Notes under the pieces: generated by a model
Database searches by the model: none
What the model saw: only the letters and a program-made list of their open reading frames with translations
Told to the model about the DNA's origin: nothing
NCBI GenBank assembly: GCA_963691705.1
Contig: OY829542.1
Coordinates: forward strand, 21,128,579 to 21,192,578
Length of the DNA: 64,000 nucleotides
Direction: 5' to 3'
From: Viola odorata
Taxonomy: Eukaryota > Streptophyta > Magnoliopsida > Malpighiales > Violaceae
In this document: positions 27,584 to 37,896 of the stretch, in pieces
Layout of the letters: each line of letters opens with the position of its first letter
Position numbering within the stretch: position 1 is the first letter of the stretch
Program-made: the position numbers and the translations under genes

Positions 27584-29802
27584 TTACAAGGAAACTTAAA
27601 GTGATATTAGCCACCAGAATAAATGGTCCACATGCAAAGCAATAAAATCTCTAAACAACACGTTTTTGGCTTAAGTCAGCAACTAATTTGAATAAAGCAT
27701 GAGTTAAGACTAACTGAATTAAGCTCACTAACAAACATTTGCTTTAATGTAGGACTACAACAACTGTTAATAATGGCGAAGGGTAGGAAATCAGAGGCAC
27801 CTGCATGGGTAGGTCCTCAGCCTTCTCCCTACTAACAGAGTGGATTCCACTGCCATTAATGATATTTGACAATGGATTCATTCTTGAATTTTGTTTCCTC
27901 TCTCTTCTGCGGCGGCACACACTCCACCCCAAAAATGAGGAAACCAGTACAATATAGAGAATTGTTAAAGCAACATCAACGCACTTGGCCTGCAGAAATT
28001 CAGGAGTGAAGCTAAATTAGTGTTACATAAATTACTTAAAACATGAAGGATCAGAATAAACTTCAAAAGTTCTTAGTAATGTTCACCTTAAGGGTTCCAA
28101 TTCTCACGGAACAGGAGCCTTTCTTGTGCTGTGGAGGAGGAGCTGTATTTGCACAAACTGGAGACGAAGGGCAATCGCCACAAGAACAACCCAGAGAATT
28201 ATCACCACAAGAATAAGTAGAGACATTCATAGGATTCATTCCAGAAGATTCAGGAGCAGTTGGCTTGAATGTAATAGCATAAGGTGAGCCTGGCAAATTT
28301 AGGGGTGCTCGTCTACCAATAAATGTAAACCACTCTGTCAAAAAACAATCATCACAGCATAAGCTTACCAAAAAACAGCTGAATGGCATAAACTAAAGCA
28401 ATCAGAAATGTGGAGATGGAAAGAAAAAAATATCAAGCCCAACCAAAAGAAATTACATCACTGTGAGTAACAGATGTTTCACCTCTGAAATTTTGAGCAC
28501 CAGCACCGATAAAGTTTAGAGCTCGAGTATTCATAGTTCCAAACTGTACGTCTTTGCAAGAATCATACAGTCCTTGACCAAAAGCATCAGTTATATAAAA
28601 ATCAATGCCATCGACAATCGAATTGTTTTTTACCTATGAAGAGAAGAATAATTGAGGTGAACGGAAACAGGTTTCTTCATTATCTTACAAGAAAAAGAAC
28701 AAAGAACTAGTGAAAACCCCAAACCTTAGAAACAGAGGTGACATTAATAAATAAACTCTGGTGTGGAGAGCAGGTGAGTTCACAGAAAAGATTCAAAAAA
28801 TTTCTTAAACATGCTGGACACCCAACAAGAAATGGAATTGCCTACAATAAACACAAGTTTACACAAACCGTCAGTTCATTTAGGTATTCAACCATATAAA
28901 TGTGAAGAATTTGGCAGAGAGTTCTGTTCTCTTCAGTCTTACTTGCTGCACTTGCGAGCGAAGAGTATCGAACTGAGCGTCCGAGCAACAAACGTTGCCG
29001 GTAATTGTCGGACACAAGCTCTGGATCTTCTGCGAGAGCAAGTCATCTGGCTGGAAAAACAAACACAGCAAGTATACACAAGAATCAGCTAATTCAGCAG
29101 TCAAAAATTGAAGAAAAAATATGTTAACAGCAAACTAAAAATAATTCAAGCGTTGAAGAAAAACGAATAATTAAATACAAAAATTAGAAAGTACTTTTTT
29201 TAGAAATTAAAAATAAATAAAAACAAAATAAAAACAAAACAAAACAAAAGAAAGAAAGGAACTGAATCTTGAAAACAGAAATAGATTATCATCTATGTAC
29301 CTTTACTGAAGGAGAACCAAAAGGACAGTTTAAGACCTTCCCGTCCTGGCGCGTTCCACAAATGTCATACATTGCACAGTAATCTTCAGAATGCCTTTCC
29401 CTAAATACACAAAAACATAATTGATTAATTCCTTGAATTTTCAAAATTAAGATACAATAACAAAACAAATTAACTCCTAAATTTTGAAAAATTAAGATGA
29501 AGAATTGTTAAAAAATAATAATAATAAAAAGTCTTACACGGACGTCGCCGCCGCCGAACCGGCTGGTGCGGCGGTTGCAGCATAAAGCAGCTGGAAACAG
29601 AACAGAAGTGAAAATTTAGTAATGTTCTTTTGTTTCGAAAAAGAGCAAAACGCCATTTGTAAACTGAATAAGATGAAGAAGATGAAGCTAAAATATGCAA
29701 AATTGAAAGGAGAATTGGAGAGGTAACGGATTCAAGTGCCTGGAACAGAGGAAGAGCAAAAATACAGAGGAGAAGCTTGAATGTGCGGGGAGAGAACTCC
29801 AT
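16680..29802 (-). CDS. NPC1: NPC1 sterol transporter, 39 exons, intact
   Basis: Membrane protein of the Niemann-Pick C1 / sterol-sensing-domain family, moving sterols from endolysosomal (vacuolar) membranes. Exons from 5': 29740-29802, 29538-29590, 29301-29400, 28943-29050, 28725-28841, 28483-28633, 28087-28334, 27801-27989, 27422-27498, 27222-27339, 26893-26976, 26280-26375, 26031-26132, 25738-25806, 25268-25363, 25088-25189, 23892-24005, 23413-23496, 23119-23247, 22483-22681, 22239-22382, 22102-22145, 21824-21907, 21668-21736, 21511-21587, 21260-21329, 20572-20721, 19936-20001, 19668-19812, 19374-19438, 19214-19279, 18766-18859, 18236-18272, 18047-18104, 17837-17947, 17479-17546, 17062-17128, 16911-16979, 16680-16766. 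Phases agree throughout; about 1289 residues. There is a signal peptide, then the Cys-rich N-terminal domain ([30 protein letters not shown]). The sterol-sensing domain lies at about residues 640-815, and the C-terminus is [12 protein letters not shown]. The exon 1 donor is uncertain (GC at 29739, or GT after 29728). Confidence 0.95.
20131..20187 (+). mobile_element. Tiny LINE-type insertion with 18-bp target duplication
   Basis: The 18-mer AACCAGTCCACACATACT occurs at 20131-20148 and again at 20170-20187. Between them is a 21-bp insert, TTTACT followed by a run of A. A poly(A)-ended insert between long direct repeats is the mark of target-primed reverse transcription that stopped almost at once. 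It lies in an NPC1 intron, between the exons at 19936-20001 and 20572-20721, well away from the splice sites. Confidence 0.65.
27521..27580. repeat. (AT)30 microsatellite in an NPC1 intron
   Basis: A perfect AT dinucleotide tract of about 60 bp that starts 23 bp beyond the acceptor side of the exon at 27422-27498. It is therefore close to the 3' end of that intron in transcript sense. Length variation is likely between individuals. Confidence 0.95.
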
Positions 29803-29883
29803 TACTGGGAGCGGGGCGGTGAGCGCGAGGATGATGATGATGGATTAATCAAATGAGCGCATGAGAGAAGAAGACGAAGATGA

Positions 29884-29910
29884 GGGGGGGGAGAGAGAGA
29901 GAGAGAGAGA
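29884..29910. repeat. G-run and (GA)10 tract upstream of NPC1
   Basis: Seven G followed by ten GA repeats, 80-110 bp upstream of the NPC1 start codon, so on the transcript strand it is a CT-rich tract in the leader or core promoter. Such pyrimidine-rich patches are common at plant transcription starts. Confidence 0.85.
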
Positions 29911-31613
29911 CGCGTAAGTATGGAGACAAAACTGTATAGGTGTGCGTAGAAGTGTGAGAAAGACAGTGAAGAGTAGAGAGAGAGGTCAAAAGTTTGGGAA
30001 TTTATAGTTACTGAAACTGGATGATGAAAATGCTGCTGCTGCTACAAAAACAGTCTTCAAGGGTTCAAAAAATAATGTATAATTATTCTTTTCTTTTTAT
30101 TATTATCCAATTCTTCCAGGTATTATTTTATTTTTTAATAAGGAAATTTTGCTAACTCCTTTTTACGTAAACACCCCTCCCTTTCGGTTGGCTTGCCACC
30201 TATGTTTCGTCGTGTATCTTCTTAATTAGTAACTCCATTTACAAATGAGAGTTACTATATTCGAGTATTCAAAATGGTTTTTTTTTTTATATATATAAAT
30301 ATATTCTTTTTTATTATAAGAAATTGTCGATATGAATCGAACTCATAACTTATTTCCTAAATAGTGCATACCAGTTATGTGGTTCATTCTTAAGACACGA
30401 ACTGAGAGTATTGATTGTTGATGGATAAGTCTTGATTAAGCTTTAATTGTAGTGGTTTTTATCACTTAATCTCTTGTATTTTCGAATGGTATCCTATTGA
30501 TTCTGCTACGGATCATTCGATTACTGCAGGAAACAGTCTTGGAGAGGCATGGAATAAAAAGGAGCAGAATTGAGCATAATTATTGCCAGATTTGGAGCAG
30601 GTCGGTTTGCGACTGCATTCTAGACCAAGACGGACTCGCTTGGCCAAGCGTCAAATGGAGATCATTTCATAGCAGACAACGGATCAGATGGTGCTGGCTG
30701 GTGATCTTTCCTGCCCTAATGATTGAAGCATTGATCACGGGTTGATTGAAGATGCGTCTGCTGATTCGATCTGATTATATTTCCTTGTGAGGATGAGAGA
30801 AATTAAAATACAATTTGAAATTGATTAGGATTTGATTTTCCTTAATTTCCGCTTTTGGTTATTTTTGGAACCTATTTATTCTTTTCAGAGATTTTGGAGA
30901 GAGGGGTTCCGCCGTGTGGGTTTGAATCTCTTTCTATGTTTTTGCCACCATTTTCACATACACTTTGCTTCTTCGGAAATAGAGGATTTTTCACCATTTT
31001 AATATATTGTTTATTTGCTTTTTAATTATGTGTATGAGTAGCTAAGCACATCGTTCTTAGTAGAGGCATTTAAAGCATGAGTATGAAATTGCATGAGATC
31101 TAATCGTTATTATTAATCTCTATATCTGCATTTAATCAATCTCGCGATTATTCCTAACGTGTTTCTGTTTAGTATTAGATCTGGCAAATTTAGTGTTAAA
31201 CAGATAACGCAACTTTCATTCTTCTTGGTTGTGGATTATCGACCAAGGGGATCGAAGTAGACACCTACATACTATCGGCGGGATCGAAAAATGGTAGGGG
31301 GAAAGGTTAATCAGATCCAGTCCCAATTGACGCCCGAGGATACTAGTCTGGAGTTATCTTCCCCTAGTCGTTCATCTACCAACTCAGTAAACCATTTAAT
31401 CATCAAGGTGTTGGTTGATAAGGCATCATCTCTAAGCGTACTTGAGGTGCTGTTGAAATAGGAGGGAAGCATGGGTCATAAACGTATTTTGATCTTGTAG
31501 CAACTCTGTAGATTGGAGATGAAAACCCCTGTGTCGATGATTGTATCTCATGTTTCATAGCTTGTTAGTCTCTAGTAGGAATCTCTCTCTTATTTGTTCT
31601 CTATTATACTTTG
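29911..31613. other. NPC1 upstream DNA; possible decayed LTR-element segment
   Basis: The first few hundred bases are the NPC1 promoter side. About 30420-31500 reads like the leader of a retroelement: a T-rich leader, then a short frame from 31290 (MVGGKVNQIQSQLTPEDTSL) that stops at 31459. I cannot find LTR pairs, a primer-binding site or pol motifs, so this is only a suspicion. Confidence 0.25.
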
Positions 31614-32244
31614 TATGGGAATCAAAGTGCACGGAGTAAAAGAGGGGAAATTTAATAAGGGAAAGGAAAGGGAAGGGAAGGAGAGTAAGGGAAGTTTTAA
31701 AAAAGTTCCCTTGTATGGCTGCATATTTTATATACAAGGGAAAAGGAAGTAAATTTTAATATTGGTGTACGGCAACATGGATGGAAAGGAAAGGAAATTT
31801 AATTATTTTTACCACTTTACCCTTATTGTCAATTCAGATTATTCTAATTAAATTTTTCATTTTTACCTTATGAAACACATAAGAAACAATCATCCAAAAA
31901 TACTCTTTTACCTTATGAAACACATCAACAATCATCCAAAATGGAGTAGAGATGGAAAAAGAAGCAGCTGTTATTGAAGAAAAGAAAACTCTGGAATAAA
32001 AAAACGTGAAAACCTAGCCAGGATAATATTGGAATATTTTTTTATTTTCCTTTAGTTACTTCCTTTTCCTCCCATATGTGAGAGGAAATATTTTGTGGGC
32101 CCTGAAGGAAATTTTTACAGTTTATTTACTCTGTATTCTCTTGCTTTACTTTTAATTCCCTTGCATTTTTTTTTCCCATATAAGGGAAATTTTAAAAATT
32201 TCCTTCCCTTCCCCTTCCTTACCCCTTTGATCCCTCTTCCCATA
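31614..32244. repeat. Fold-back element with TATGGGAA ends
   Basis: The left arm (31614-31745) begins TATGGGAATCAAAG and is rich in GGGAAGG words. The right arm (about 32110-32244) ends in the complement (CTTCCCATA) and is rich in CCTTCCC words. The arms are diverged inverted copies, and the middle is non-coding. No matching target duplication was found, so the superfamily is open. Confidence 0.5.
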
Positions 32245-33104
32245 CATAAGCTTACTGATCATGTCGTCTTGACCAAGAAAGACATTTTTGGTCAAATAGG
32301 AATAAAATTAGGGTCAAATAGGGAAACAACGCAAAAAATTGGTTGTAATTTTAATATTATGCAAAAATTCAGGACAAATTAGTATTGCCCTATAAAATTG
32401 AATGCCAAAGTGACCTTTCACTTAAAAAAAAAGTCATATGCTAACAAAGGATCTTAACACACAATGATGTTTCATAAGATGTTGCGTCTAGGAAAGTGAC
32501 AGCAGTGGATACTACAAAAGGGAGAAAAAGTCAATTATGGTGACAGAAATTTATAGTTTACACAATCAGTATTTGTTCCCATTTATCTATTTTACATCTG
32601 TATATTCTTAACCCATATAAATGAGATTTTTCTTTCTTATTGAGATCAGTAGCTTACCAATTCGCTAACCCTTTGTTAGTTCTGATTTTATATTTTACAT
32701 TTATAAATTATGTCTAATTTTGTTCACATCGAATTAATATACTATACGGTACTAAAATTTAAGTATGGAGAAGAAAACTGTATTGAGACAACAATATCAG
32801 GAACTAGTAGTGCTAAAAGAATTTATCGATCCTTGATTTGTTGTTGTAATTCTAGTCTAAAAAATAGAAAAATTATACTGAAATACAATGGTTATTTCTT
32901 AGTGTGGAAATAAAATTAGTTTTTTTTTTTGGAAAGCAACACTAATAAATCCGAGTGTTACAAATTTGAAAAGAGAGAATTTATAACTTATTTTTAAAAA
33001 ATGAAGTTAAAATACATTACAATTGGTCTTAAGAATACATATAAATCAGACTAAAACAACAAATTGAGGTGAATATTTCAACAATTAAATAGTAAACTAG
33101 TTCA
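32245..33104. other. AT-rich intergenic DNA
   Basis: Nothing recognisable between the fold-back element and the left flank of the gypsy element. Confidence 0.5.
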
Positions 33105-33127
33105 ATAAGTATTTTGGTTTTATTATT
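33105..33127 (+). repeat. Left copy of 23-bp repeat flanking the gypsy element
   Basis: The 23 bases that begin ATAAGTATTTTGG and end TTATTATT lie directly before the 5' LTR and recur exactly at 40686-40708, directly after the 3' LTR. An integrase-made duplication would be 4-6 bp. Confidence 0.9.
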
Positions 33128-34033
33128 TGATGCGAATCCACGCATCCAACTACCGTTACCACCAGCTGGTCCAATGACTCGAGCCAGAGCTAGAAAGCTT
33201 CAAGACCGTTTGTCATCTCTCATTCACAAGGAGCTGGAATGTGAGAGGACAAGTGAGGAAGCTGCACTTAGAGAGAGGACACCAAGAGTTGTGAATCTCC
33301 TTACATTCACAATGCCCGAAGATGATTCTGCCAGAAACGGCACTTGACCGTTTGTCACCAAAACGGCTCTTGTCCGATTCGTTCAAAACGGCTCTTGTCC
33401 GTTTCGCTTAATCGGCACCTGACCGTTTCACTCAGCCATTGCTGTTTCACTCATCTGTCTCGCGTGCCGATTGCTCAAAACGGCTCCTGCCCGTTTCGCG
33501 TGTCCAGAAGCGCGCATTGACTGAAGTTCAAGTTGTTGACTTTAATTATTTTAGCTTAATTAGTTAATTAGACAGTTTTAATTAGTTAAGTTATCTTCCT
33601 ATTTTGGAAGTCCTACTTCTATTCCTATTTGGTTTACTATTAGGGTTTGTTTGTAACCTATATAAGGAACCACTTGGCTACTTTATTAAGTTGGCTGTTA
33701 TTTGATAAATTGAGTTAATCTCTTCAATCTCCGCCCCTTGTTCAAGTTGGTTGAACCTTGTTCTTCTTGAGTCCGCAATACTTGAGTCGTATACAAGTAA
33801 ATCTTGGAATTGCATTATTGTGTCGTTTATCTTAGTGTGATTCTCACATTGTTGAGTCTAGTCCTAAGAACCCGATTCAAGACCCTTGACTTGAAATCGA
33901 TTAGGGCTCTTAGCACAGGTTAGCTAAGTGGTCTAAGCTCGTACTCGTCGAGTTATCTATTTCCGCAGGAAATCCGTCTTTGAACAAAGATCAAAATTGG
34001 TGCTACGCATCCTAAGGAACCAGGATCGTATCA
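33128..34033 (+). repeat. 5' LTR (906 bp)
   Basis: Starts TG and ends CA. It begins TGATGCGAATCC and ends GGATCGTATCA. A good TATA box (TATATAAGG) lies near 33659, consistent with U3 upstream of it. A cluster of short AAACGG...CCGTTT palindromes occupies 33335-33502. The first 219 bp repeat the coding end of pol found in the 3' LTR, so the open frame at 33114-33347 is a copy of that tail and not a gene. Confidence 0.95.
33335..33502 (+). repeat. Array of short palindromic repeats in LTR U3
   Basis: Five imperfect units of the type AAACGGCACTTGACCGTTT (arms AAACGG and CCGTTT, about 7-nt loop) lie at about 33335, 33359, 33384, 33410 and 33476. The same array is in the 3' LTR at 39987-40154. 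It lies between the end of the pol reading frame and the TATA box, where an enhancer would be. Confidence 0.8.
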
Positions 34034-34035
34034 GT

Positions 34036-34047
34036 TGGTAGCGGAGC
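34036..34047 (+). other. Primer-binding site, initiator Met tRNA type
   Basis: TGGTAGCGGAGC begins 2 bp after the 5' LTR. It matches the usual plant initiator-Met primer site TGGTATCAGAGC at 10 of 12 positions. Confidence 0.7.
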
Positions 34048-34944
34048 TTAAGGCGTTCAAAGATTGGTAAGTATCTTAATTGTTTTCAAGTTTCATCGTT
34101 GAAATCGGTATTTCTTTCTACTCCATTCAAAACCGATTTCTTGCTGTGCTTGGTTAGTTACTTGAATACAATTGGTTGTGTTTCGTTCCAGTTTGTTGTG
34201 TTGAAATTCGCTAAATTACTTGCGTTTTCTACCCACAAGAAGGTCACAAAATACAAGAGAAAATTCTGTTCAGTTTCAGTAACTTCAGTTGTCGAATTTG
34301 TATTCATATATATAGCAACTGAAGTCCGATTTTAGTAATTGTGGTTTCGTTGGAAAGCTGAATCTGTTGGGCTTCCGAATCAAAAAGAATCGGTCGATTC
34401 GGAGTTCAGAGTAAAAAGTTCTGATCAAAATACTGAATTGTGTTTTGCTGTCAAAAAAAAAAACAACAACAGGAAAATTTCCCAAAGAAAAGAAAGGGAT
34501 TCGATCCTACAAATACGAAAATATATAGAAGTATTTGCTCCATAAAAACCGGATTTATCAAGGAATTAAATTGCACTGCGATTGGGTATTACAATCATAA
34601 CTGAAATTGAACTTGTTTGAGTCTTTTCGCGTCAATTTTGAGCTTTCTTTGATTCCTTGAAATTGCCTTCTACTCTACTTGCTATTTGTTTGATTGGTTG
34701 TTCTTACAATTACTCAAATATCAAGTGTCATCATTCTTTTCAGTGCTAGTTTTCTTTGAGAGTCTTCTTGGAAGCTTTTCTTTGGATTCTTGAGTCTCAC
34801 TAACACTTGAACATTGCAGGGAATTTTGAGAGACTTCGTGAGCTTATTAGAGTGATTAAACACGAGAGTAAACACGTGAGGGAGTGCTAGGTTAGTGCAA
34901 TTTTACGTTTTCTTTGGTGTTGTGAATTTCAGGAAAAGTAAAAG

Positions 34945-35859
34945 ATGTCTCAAGAGGGAGTACAACAACCCGATCTATCGGCTATACTAGCCAACATGTC
35001 GGAACAGCTCCAAACATTGAATGAACGGCAATTAACTGTAAATGAAAGGCTGGCTAGGGTGGAAGCGTTAGGTACCATTAATCCAGTTCCTATAGCCGCG
35101 AATAACCAACGTGATGGCCGTTTGACTGAGCTGTCCGAAGAAGATGACAACGCCCGTCGACCACGTGAGGTGAATCATCGGCGTAATCTTGCTTTGGTCC
35201 CTCCTAGGCGACTTGCCAGACGTGGTCCACAATTACCACATTCTGATATGGAAGGAGAGCCTGATGGGGGAAAAGGATGGATAAATACAAGGGATGGACA
35301 GAGGAGAGAGAGACGAGACCGTCGTGATGGTAGGCGAGAACGGGATGATGACCGTTTGGATGCTAATCTCAACAGCATCAAAATGAAAATACCTCCGTTT
35401 GAGGGTACTGACGACCCTGATGCATACTTAACTTGGGAAAGGAAAGTAGATGCTATCTTCTTATGTCACAATTATTCGGAAGGTAAAAAGGTTCAGATAG
35501 CAGCAGTCGAATTCAGTGGGTATGCTAGTCATTGGTGGGAGCAGCTCAACCTGCGACACACAGCTGTTTTTGCTGGCCCGATTGGTAATTGGGGTGAGAT
35601 GAAACAGGCGATGCGACAACGGTTTGTCCCTACCCACTTTCACCGTGAGCTTCATCAACGGCTTCAAACCTTGAAGCAAGGCAGCAAAGGAGTTGGGGCA
35701 TACTTTAATGAGATGGAAATTGCTTTGGCTCAAGCAAAGATTACGGAAGCAACTGAGGTAACGATGGCTCGGTTTCTTGCTGGTTTGAATGCAGACATTG
35801 CCGACGCCTTGGAGCTGACGCAATACAATACTCTAGAGGAGATGCTTCATATGGCTTAA
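34945..35859 (+). pseudogene. Gag (capsid part) of the gypsy element, ended by premature TAA
   Basis: ATG at 34945 opens the polyprotein: a coiled, Gln/Leu-rich N-terminus (MSQEGVQQPDLSAILANM), an Arg-rich stretch, then a retrotransposon gag (capsid) domain from about residue 150, with WERKVDAIF and HWWEQL motifs. The TAA at 35857-35859 cuts it before the nucleocapsid. The same frame simply continues afterwards, so this stop is a point mutation (consistent with C to T) and not a real end. The preceding 900 bp (34048-34944) are the untranslated leader. Confidence 0.85.
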
Positions 35860-36948
35860 AAGATTGAGAAGCATAGGAAAGCTAGGAGTTCCTATAAATC
35901 TACTGGGTCGACACCTTGGAAAAAGACGTCTTGGAATAAAGACGACAAAACGGTCCCTACCGTCTCAAAGGGATCTGCTAGTACCGTTATCCCTTCCAAA
36001 ACGGCTACTACCAAACCTTACACTCCACCAGTGGATCGGCCAGCCACTAAGGAAATTATCTGTTTCAAGTGCAACGGCCGAGGGCATAAGAAATCAGAAT
36101 GCCCGAATAAAAGAGTGTTCATCATCAGGCCGACTGGCGAGGAAGAATCGGATGATGAACAGGAGGAAACGGAACCTGAGGGAAACGGTCAGACCGATTC
36201 GGATATTGACCATCAGAGAGGTGACCATGTTCGGTTGCTTGTAATCCGACGGACCCTGAGCGTGCAGTCCACAGAAGAAGTGTGCGATGAGGAGCAACGG
36301 ACCAATCTGTTCCACACCCGCGGGGTGATTGATCACAAGGGTTGTTCCATTATCATAGACAACGGAAGCTGCACCAACTGTGCCAGTGCGCTGATGGTTC
36401 ATAAGCTGGACTTGCCAACGGTAAAGCATCCGAAACCGTATCATCTACACTGGATGACGGATGACAACGGTATTAAGGTAACCAAACAGGTGCTTGTTAA
36501 GTTTCGTATCGGCAAATACCAAGATGAAGTTCTCTGTGATGTTGTGCCGATGCAAGCAAGCCATATCCTCCTTGGACGCCCATGGCAGTTTGATCGCGCA
36601 GCGAATCATGATGGGAAGAGGAGCCTCTACAAGCTGGTTAAGGATGGTCAGAAGTTCACCTTGGCACCGTTAACACAAGCTGAAGTGTTTGAGGATCAGC
36701 AATGGCTTGCTAAGTCACATGCTGAATATGAAATTTCAAAACAGCTTGCGAGAGAAAAAGAAGGTTTGAGTGTGAAATATATAGAGGGAAACACTGAGAG
36801 TGTGAGCCTTAAACATTCGCATGAAAACAGTAAGCATGTAGAGGGAGAGTGTAAACAGTCGCATGAAAACAACAAACATGCAGAGGGCGAGTGTAAACAT
36901 TCGCACGAAAAGAGTAAGCGTGCTGAGAGTGGCATTGAGAGAAAATGA
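35860..36948 (+). pseudogene. Nucleocapsid zinc knuckle and aspartic protease part
   Basis: Continuation of the same frame after the stop at 35857. It holds a CCHC zinc knuckle (CFKCNGRGHKKSEC, from about 36061) and an aspartic protease domain with the active-site sequence DNGSC at about 36358, followed by ILLGRPWQFD. It ends in a tandem repeat (36811-36933) and a TGA at 36946-36948, again in frame with what follows and consistent with a C-to-T change. Confidence 0.85.
36811..36933 (+). repeat. 42-bp tandem repeat between protease and RT
   Basis: Three in-frame copies of a 14-residue unit (KHSHENSKHVEGEC and variants) start at 36811, 36853 and 36895, the last one incomplete. It is a hydrophilic spacer between protease and reverse transcriptase. 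Confidence 0.9.
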
Positions 36949-37896
36949 GAGGTAAATAAAAAGAAATTGAGTGTATATGCCAAGGGGAGCGAAGTAAGGA
37001 GAGCCATGCTTTCTCATAACAATTGTTTTGACGCAAGCCGTCCTCTACTTCTTATCCGTTTTCGCTCTTATTGTTTAACCTCAAATGAAACGGAACGGCA
37101 CCATACCGTTCCGATTGGTATATCTTCTCTCTTGCAGGAATTTGGAGATGTTCTACCCGAAGAAATGCCACCTGGCTTACCTACGATTCGAGGCATAGAA
37201 CATCAGATCGACTTTGTTCCTGGATCGGCAATTCCTCATCGGCCGGCTTACCGATCCAATCCAGAGGAGACAAAGGAACTGCAACGGCAAGTTGACGATT
37301 TGCTTCCGCGTGGGTACGTTCGGGAGAGTCTGTCTCCCTGTGCCGTTCCAATCATTCTGGTCCCAAAGAAGGACGGATCTTGGCGCATGTGTGTTGATTG
37401 TCGAGCAGTCAACAAAATCACTGTAAAGTATCGCCATCCTATTCCTCGATTGGATGATATGTTAGATGAATTAAGTGGTAGTATAGTATTTTCTAAAATT
37501 GATTTAATGAGTGGCTACCACCAAATTCGTATGAAAGAAGGGGATGAATGGAAAACAGCTTTTAAAACTAAGTATGACTTATATGAATGGATGGTTATGC
37601 CGTTTGGCTTGACTAATGCTCCTAGCACCTTTATGAGGTTAATGAACCATGTACTTCGGCACTTAATTGGTAAATTTGTTGTAGTTTATTTTGATGACAT
37701 CTTAATCTATAGCAAATCATTGGATGAGCATGCTTTACATCTTAGGGAAGTTTTTCTAACACTTCGTGAGCAGAAATTATATGCTAAACCTAGTAAGTGT
37801 TCTTTTGCATTGGAACAAGTTGGTTTTCTTGGTTTCATTGTCAGTGCAGGAGGCGTTAAAGTGGATGAAGAGAAGATCCGCGCGATACGGGAATGA
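36949..37896 (+). pseudogene. Reverse transcriptase part of gypsy pol
   Basis: Same frame again. A standard gypsy RT: VPKKDGSWRMCVDCRAVN, FSKIDLMSGYHQIRM, MPFGLTNAPSTF and the catalytic YFDDILIYS are all intact. A TGA at 37894-37896 ends it at the start of the connection to RNase H; the frame continues beyond, and a G-to-A change explains the stop. Confidence 0.92.

Noticed and set aside
27402..27614. Frames of alternating Tyr-Ile on both strands.
   Set aside because: Translation of the (AT)30 microsatellite; the true coding part there is only the 27422-27498 NPC1 exon.
33114..33347. A 77-residue open frame with a MTRARARKLQ motif as a separate gene.
   Set aside because: It is the LTR copy of the pol C-terminus (identical to 39782-39999), not an independent gene.
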